Assembly: GCA_947504705.1 (NCBI GenBank)
Contig: CANNIA010000011.1
Span: 33,940 to 97,939, forward strand
Source of the DNA: Paracoccaceae bacterium
Lineage (GTDB): Bacteria; Pseudomonadota; Alphaproteobacteria; Rhodobacterales; Rhodobacteraceae
Length of the DNA stretch: 64,000 nucleotides
Direction of reading: 5' to 3'
The position numbers and the translations under genes were made by a program. Below, piece by piece: positions 60,312 through 64,000 of this stretch (its first letter is position 1; each line of letters opens with the position of its first letter). The notes below the pieces were generated by a model that searched no databases, was not told the origin of the DNA, and saw only the letters and a program-made list of their open reading frames with translations.

Positions 60312-61658
60312 ATGTCCGGCCATGGCGATGCGCAACCGATGAAATCCCGCAAATCGGGGGCGCTGAAGGGCGTGGCCGAGGTTCCGGGCGACAAGTCGAT
60401 CTCACATCGGTCGTTGATTTTCGGGGCGATGGCGGTGGGGGAAACCCGGATCACCGGGCTTCTGGAAGGTCAGGACGTGCTGGATACCGCCAAGGCGATG
60501 CGGGCTTTTGGCGCGACGGTCACCCGGCTGGGTGAGGGGGCCTGGACGGTCAACGGCGTCGGCGTCGGTGGGTTTCAGGAACCTGTGGATGTGCTGGATG
60601 TCGGCAACTCCGGCACCGGGGCTCGGTTGATCATGGGGACGATGGCGACGACGCCGATCACGGCGACCTTTACCGGCGATGCCAGCCTGCGGAAGCGCCC
60701 GATGGGGCGGGTGACAGACCCGCTGAGCCTCTTCGGAACCCGCGCCTATGGGCGGCAAGGGGGGCGCTTGCCGATGACGATCGTCGGGGCCGCGAACCCG
60801 GTGCCGGTGCGCTACACGCTGCCGGTTGCCTCGGCTCAGGTGAAGTCGGCGATCTTGCTGGCCGGGCTGAATGCTCCGGGTGAGACGGTGGTGATCGAAA
60901 AAGAACCGACGCGGGACCATTCGGAACGGATGCTTCTGGGTTTCGGCGCGAAGCTGTCGGTGGAAAAGACCAGCGAGGGCCATGTCATCACCCTGACCGG
61001 CCAGCCCGAGTTGCGGCCGCAGACGGTGGCGGTTCCGCGTGATCCCTCAAGTGCTGCCTTCCCGGTCTGCGCGGCGTTGATTGTCGAGGGGTCGGATATT
61101 CTGGTGCCCGGCGTCTCCCAGAACCTGACCCGCAACGGGCTTTATCTGACGCTGGTCGAGATGGGGGCTGATATCGAGTTCCAGAACCCCCGCGAAGAGG
61201 GCGGCGAGCCGGTGGCGGACCTGCGGGTCCGGTTTTCGGGCAACATGAAGGGGATCGAGGTGCCTCCGGAACGGGCTCCCAGCATGATCGACGAATATCC
61301 GGTCCTGTCGGTGGTGGCGTCGTTTGCGAAGGGGAAGACAGTGATGCGCGGGGTCAAGGAGCTGCGGGTCAAGGAAAGCGACCGGATCGACGCGATGGCC
61401 CGGGGGCTGGAGGCTTGCGGGGTCCGGGTCGAGGAGGATGAGGATACCTTGATCGTCCATGGGCTGGGGGCCGGAGGGGTGCCGGGCGGGGCTGTCTGCG
61501 CCACCCATATCGACCACCGGATCGCGATGTCGTTCCTGGTCTGCGGGCTGGCCTCGAAGGCCCCGGTTGCGGTGGATGACGGGTCGCCGATCCAGACCTC
61601 GTTCCCGATCTTCGAGGGGCTGATGAAAGGCCTTGGGGCCGAGATCGAGCGGGGATAG
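60312..61658 (+). CDS. aroA: 3-phosphoshikimate 1-carboxyvinyltransferase (EPSP synthase), class II-like
   Basis: The 448-residue enzyme joins PEP and shikimate-3-phosphate in aromatic amino acid synthesis. It resembles the class II (Agrobacterium CP4-like) group: [66 protein letters not shown] and [10 protein letters not shown]. In the PEP-site segment it reads [11 protein letters not shown]4 has NAATG there, with an alanine credited for glyphosate tolerance, so this enzyme has glycine at that position. GGGAGAAAG precedes the ATG. Confidence 0.96.
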   Translation: MSGHGDAQPMKSRKSGALKGVAEVPGDKSISHRSLIFGAMAVGETRITGLLEGQDVLDTAKAMRAFGATVTRLGEGAWTVNGVGVGGFQEPVDVLDVGNSGTGARLIMGTMATTPITATFTGDASLRKRPMGRVTDPLSLFGTRAYGRQGGRLPMTIVGAANPVPVRYTLPVASAQVKSAILLAGLNAPGETVVIEKEPTRDHSERMLLGFGAKLSVEKTSEGHVITLTGQPELRPQTVAVPRDPSSAAFPVCAALIVEGSDILVPGVSQNLTRNGLYLTLVEMGADIEFQNPREEGGEPVADLRVRFSGNMKGIEVPPERAPSMIDEYPVLSVVASFAKGKTVMRGVKELRVKESDRIDAMARGLEACGVRVEEDEDTLIVHGLGAGGVPGGAVCATHIDHRIAMSFLVCGLASKAPVAVDDGSPIQTSFPIFEGLMKGLGAEIERG

Positions 61659-61665
61659 GGGCGGG

Positions 61666-61682
61666 CTGTCCACGCTGGACAG
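61666..61682. repeat. Copy 2 of the 17-bp palindromic repeat
   Basis: The sequence is identical to 41798-41814 and starts 8 bases after the aroA stop. A second, looser stem follows: GCATTGC (61682-61688) against GCAATGC (61703-61709). Placement directly after a gene supports a role in transcript ending or stability. Confidence 0.6.
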
Positions 61683-61758
61683 CATTGCCAGGCTCAATGA
61701 TTGCAATGCCTTGGCGGTGGGCGTTTACTTGGACTTAACCTTTTAACGGGGGGTGCCG

Positions 61759-62295
61759 ATGCGCAAATTCCTGTTCTGGGCAGTGGTTCTGGCGACCGGG
61801 GCGGTCTATGCGACCATGGTCCTGTGGTCTTTGCCGAAGATCGCCGCGATGGCGGGGGGCTTGCCGCCCTTTGACCTGCGGCCCTTGGGCTATTCGGTCG
61901 CGGAAGCCCGCGCCCTTCTGGCCGCGCTGGATGATCCGGCCCGCGACTTCTACCGCGAAGTGCAGCACCGGCTGGACCTGTTCTTTCCCGGCCTTCTGGC
62001 CCTGTCGCTGAGCCTGTCCTTCCTGCGGCTGGCCCCGCGCCGATGGGCGCTGGCCTTGTCGGCAGTGGTGATTGCGGCAGCGGGCTTCGACTATGCCGAG
62101 AATGCTGCCGTCGCAGGCCTTTTGTCCGCCCCAGACCTGACCGACGCGGCGATCCTGATGGCCAGCCGGTTCACCTTGCTGAAATCGGTTCTGGTGACGG
62201 TCGCGATGGTGGCACTTTCCGTGCTGCTTGCCGGGGCAGGCTGGCGGCGCTGGACGGAGCGCCACGCAGGCGAGGGGAAGCGGGACGCGAGGTAA
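61759..62295 (+). CDS. Membrane protein of unknown function
   Basis: The 178-residue protein has four predicted membrane helices, at about residues 4-24, 72-90, 96-116 and 135-157. Between the first two is a periplasmic or cytosolic segment with YSVAEARALLAALDDPARDFYREVQHRLDLFFP. ATG 61759 follows a G-rich ribosome site; the GTG two codons earlier is less likely. The pattern resembles poorly characterised four-helix proteins of alphaproteobacteria; no function can be given. Confidence 0.7.
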   Translation: MRKFLFWAVVLATGAVYATMVLWSLPKIAAMAGGLPPFDLRPLGYSVAEARALLAALDDPARDFYREVQHRLDLFFPGLLALSLSLSFLRLAPRRWALALSAVVIAAAGFDYAENAAVAGLLSAPDLTDAAILMASRFTLLKSVLVTVAMVALSVLLAGAGWRRWTERHAGEGKRDAR

Positions 62296-62355
62296 GGTGG
62301 GCAGTATTGCGCACCTTACGCAGCGTTGGTGAAGAGTCTTCGCAGGAAGCGTCAA

Positions 62356-63771
62356 TCATTGTGAGATGATCGCCTCGACTCGATCAAAACTGTTGGCGAC
62401 AAGATCCTCATAGGGGATGATGAAAAAGATATCATCCAGATCCCCCCAGATCCAGCCGACCAGGTTATCGCTGGAAAGCTGCAGCAGGAGAGCGTTGTCC
62501 TTGTTGAAGGGCGCTGGGTAAACATGCGCATAAGGAGGAAGTTCAGCGAAGTAGCTCTCTCGCTCTTTGGGGGGATAGTAGAATTCCCGCATGAAAATTG
62601 ACAAATCAGCCCCACCCCATCTTGGCAGGCCTCCGATGCCGTCAGGCATTCGACGCGCCTCAGATGACCAATATGGCTCAAAATGCTCTCGCACGGCTGT
62701 CGGAAGCGATGCGGTATCGGTTGTGTAGGCATAGCGTGCGAGTAATTCGCGCCTGCCCTCGTACTCACGAGCCCAATGGTAGAGGTCCGACACAATCTTG
62801 TCAGAGGTTAGAGCGGCTTGCGCAACTTCAACCGTTTCTACAGTGGGTTTTCCCTTTTCAAGGACTTCAACACTGTTCTTGAGTGCAAACAATTTAGACG
62901 CGGCAAGATCAAATGCTTCCCAGTGTTGGTCGGAAATCAGGCTGTTCGGGTCCCGAGCCGAGAGCGTGGCCAAAAGTTGAGTGCGGTTGGGGGTGTCGTC
63001 CTTGACTGAGTTAAGCATGAATTCCCGTTGGATGACTGCACGGGTCACGGCTGCGGTTCCTTCAGGTGAGCTATCGCCATTGTGCTGCGACAGCTTGACC
63101 AGTTCGCGTTGGTCAGCCGCTATCTGACCTTTGAGCGTCCTTTGCGAACTTTCAAGCTCTTTTAGACGCCGACGGAGGAGGGCCTGCACCTCTCCCCAAG
63201 TTGCCGGTCGCTCGATTGAAACGCAGTCAACAGTCCAGTGTGAGCGGGTCTTCGACGGGGTACCTTGGCGCAAGGTCTGGAAACGAAGACTGGCAACTTC
63301 AACCCGATCCAATTCCCGCTCGAAACCCAGCCAGACCTGTTCATCCAATGCTGCGTTCCGATTCAACCGGGCTGCAGAATCCGCAAGCCGTTCGAGTTCG
63401 ACCATCGCGTCTAAGTTGACCTGCCTCGAAGTGTCGATCTGAGTGCAAAGCTCGACAATCTCGGCTTCTGAAAGCACCACTCCGAGCACAGTGCTTTCGC
63501 TCACCCATCTCTTCTTGCTTTCAGCTTGCCCGGCACTTGTTGAGATAGCCTTCGACATCGAGGCAAGAAGGTCGGTCAGACCCTCTCCAGTAAGTGGATT
63601 GCCAGCCGCGCCACCTGGCCATTTGGGTAGAGCTGTGGATGTTCCACTGTTTGTTTCGGGCGATGAGGAGATCAGCTTGCGGATCGCGATGGGCCACCGA
63701 GGTGTGGGGCTGCCGTTCGCCAGAATGCGTGGATTTGTTCTGTTGTGTAGCCAGAAGGCCTCGCCCGTCAT
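62356..63771 (-). CDS. DUF1963 (YwqG-like) protein, N-terminus possibly disrupted by an IS
   Basis: The frame gives 471 residues. The C-terminal part (FAELPPYAHVYPAPFNKDNALLLQLSSDN to GWIWGDLDDIFFIIPYEDL) matches the end of DUF1963/YwqG proteins. The middle (about 120-330) is helical with coiled-coil-like stretches (LLRRRLKELESSQRTLKGQIAADQRELVKL). The first 70 residues look unlike protein (Pro/Ser/Thr-rich, no pattern). The gene starts 20 bp from an IS21 end and its frame stays open into it, so the native 5' end may be lost. Codon use is less GC-rich than its neighbours. Confidence 0.6.
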   Translation of the reverse strand: MTGEAFWLHNRTNPRILANGSPTPRWPIAIRKLISSSPETNSGTSTALPKWPGGAAGNPLTGEGLTDLLASMSKAISTSAGQAESKKRWVSESTVLGVVLSEAEIVELCTQIDTSRQVNLDAMVELERLADSAARLNRNAALDEQVWLGFERELDRVEVASLRFQTLRQGTPSKTRSHWTVDCVSIERPATWGEVQALLRRRLKELESSQRTLKGQIAADQRELVKLSQHNGDSSPEGTAAVTRAVIQREFMLNSVKDDTPNRTQLLATLSARDPNSLISDQHWEAFDLAASKLFALKNSVEVLEKGKPTVETVEVAQAALTSDKIVSDLYHWAREYEGRRELLARYAYTTDTASLPTAVREHFEPYWSSEARRMPDGIGGLPRWGGADLSIFMREFYYPPKERESYFAELPPYAHVYPAPFNKDNALLLQLSSDNLVGWIWGDLDDIFFIIPYEDLVANSFDRVEAIISQ

Positions 63772-63790
63772 TGATTCATGTCGATCAGGA

Positions 63791-64000
63791 TGTTGATTTT
63801 CACCCAGAACTGAGCCGGGTTTTTCACCGAGAAGTGAGCCACCTCTGATTATGGATTTCGGTTCATGCCGGGGTCAAGCTGTGTGTTGTCTCCTTCTTTT
63901 TCTTTGCGGCGGATGCGGAAGCTGAACTTGCCTTGAAGCGGAAGCTGTCGTTTCCGGTCTCCAGGATGTGACAGCGGTGGGTGAGGCGATCGGGCAAGGC
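63791..64000 (-). mobile_element. IS21-family insertion sequence, one end, continues beyond the window
   Basis: The element begins TGTTGATTTTCACCC at 63791. Two near-identical 20-bp repeats follow, TTTTCACCCAGAACTGAGCC (63797-63816) and TTTTCACCGAGAAGTGAGCC (63821-63840), differing at two positions and spaced by 24 bases. Multiple internal repeats at the tip, a TG terminus and an istB reading frame pointing towards it are typical of IS21 elements. The other end and istA lie outside the window. Confidence 0.85.
63863..64000 (-). CDS. istB: IS21 helper ATPase IstB, C-terminal fragment
   Basis: Reading leftwards from the window edge, 45 codons end at a TGA at 63863. The product reads ALPDRLTHRCHILETGNDSF, then RFKASS and a Lys-rich tail, which is the usual IstB C-terminus (LxDRLTHxCxIxETGNxSxR). 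IstB is the AAA+ helper that stimulates the IstA transposase and selects target DNA. The rest of the gene is outside the window. Confidence 0.88.
   Translation of the reverse strand, partial: ALPDRLTHRCHILETGNDSFRFKASSASASAAKKKKETTHSLTPA

Overview
The window is high-GC chromosomal DNA from an alphaproteobacterium, almost certainly Rhodobacteraceae (Rhodobacter/Gemmobacter/Tabrizicola-like). The evidence is gene content and order: sdhCDAB with small lipoprotein genes inside it, ethylmalonyl-CoA mutase near crotonyl-CoA carboxylase/reductase, fabA-fabB-fabI near irr, miaB...phoH-ybeY-corC-lnt, and a SAM/SAH-type riboswitch directly before metK. That riboswitch class is known mainly from Rhodobacterales. 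All calls are by eye from sequence; no database search was possible.

Layout. 1-3667: succinate dehydrogenase operon (sdhC enters from the left edge). 3704-6975: small surface-glycan island of less GC-rich composition (methyltransferase-RgpF fusion, family 2 glycosyltransferase). 7055-13259: mixed metabolism (GST, HxlR regulator, DUF1989, aldo/keto reductase, SHMT-like enzyme, DeoD). 13334-19987: ethylmalonyl-CoA pathway genes ecm and ccr with small envelope genes between them. 20115-26004: RecD-like helicase, Lrp-type ligand domain, pyrD, a periplasmic nucleotidase-like protein and an SRAP protein.

26052-40639 is the standout. A DeoR-type regulator is divergent from an operon encoding a bacterial microcompartment: PLP class III enzyme, CoA-acylating aldehyde dehydrogenase, BMC-T, an unknown 126-residue protein, BMC-P, BMC-H, BMC-T and an APH-fold kinase. 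The gene set and order match what I recall of the actinobacterial RMM/aminoacetone (1-amino-2-propanol) utilization compartment. A second operon converges on it from the right: fused large+medium B12 diol dehydratase, its small subunit, a TPR protein, a cysteine hydrolase, an APC permease broken by an in-frame stop, and an SDR dehydrogenase. Three regularly spaced 22-bp palindromes separate the two operons. Inferred model: amino alcohol -> phosphorylated amino alcohol -> propionaldehyde (enclosed) -> propionyl-CoA. The dehydratase may be a second aldehyde source; it keeps the catalytic residues but has both known substrate-pocket residues replaced (Ser->Asp, Gln->Ala).

40705-64000: SMP-30 protein, tRNA-Gly(TCC), RDD protein, fabI-fabB-fabA, nhaA, irr, an XRE regulator with helically phased GTTGC sites, GFA protein, miaB, an OmpA-type protein and a lipoprotein sharing a DGCQxW module, phoH-ybeY-corC-lnt, riboswitch-metK, queF, trmB, aroA, a DUF1963-like gene, and the end of an IS21-family element (istB C-terminus) at the right edge.
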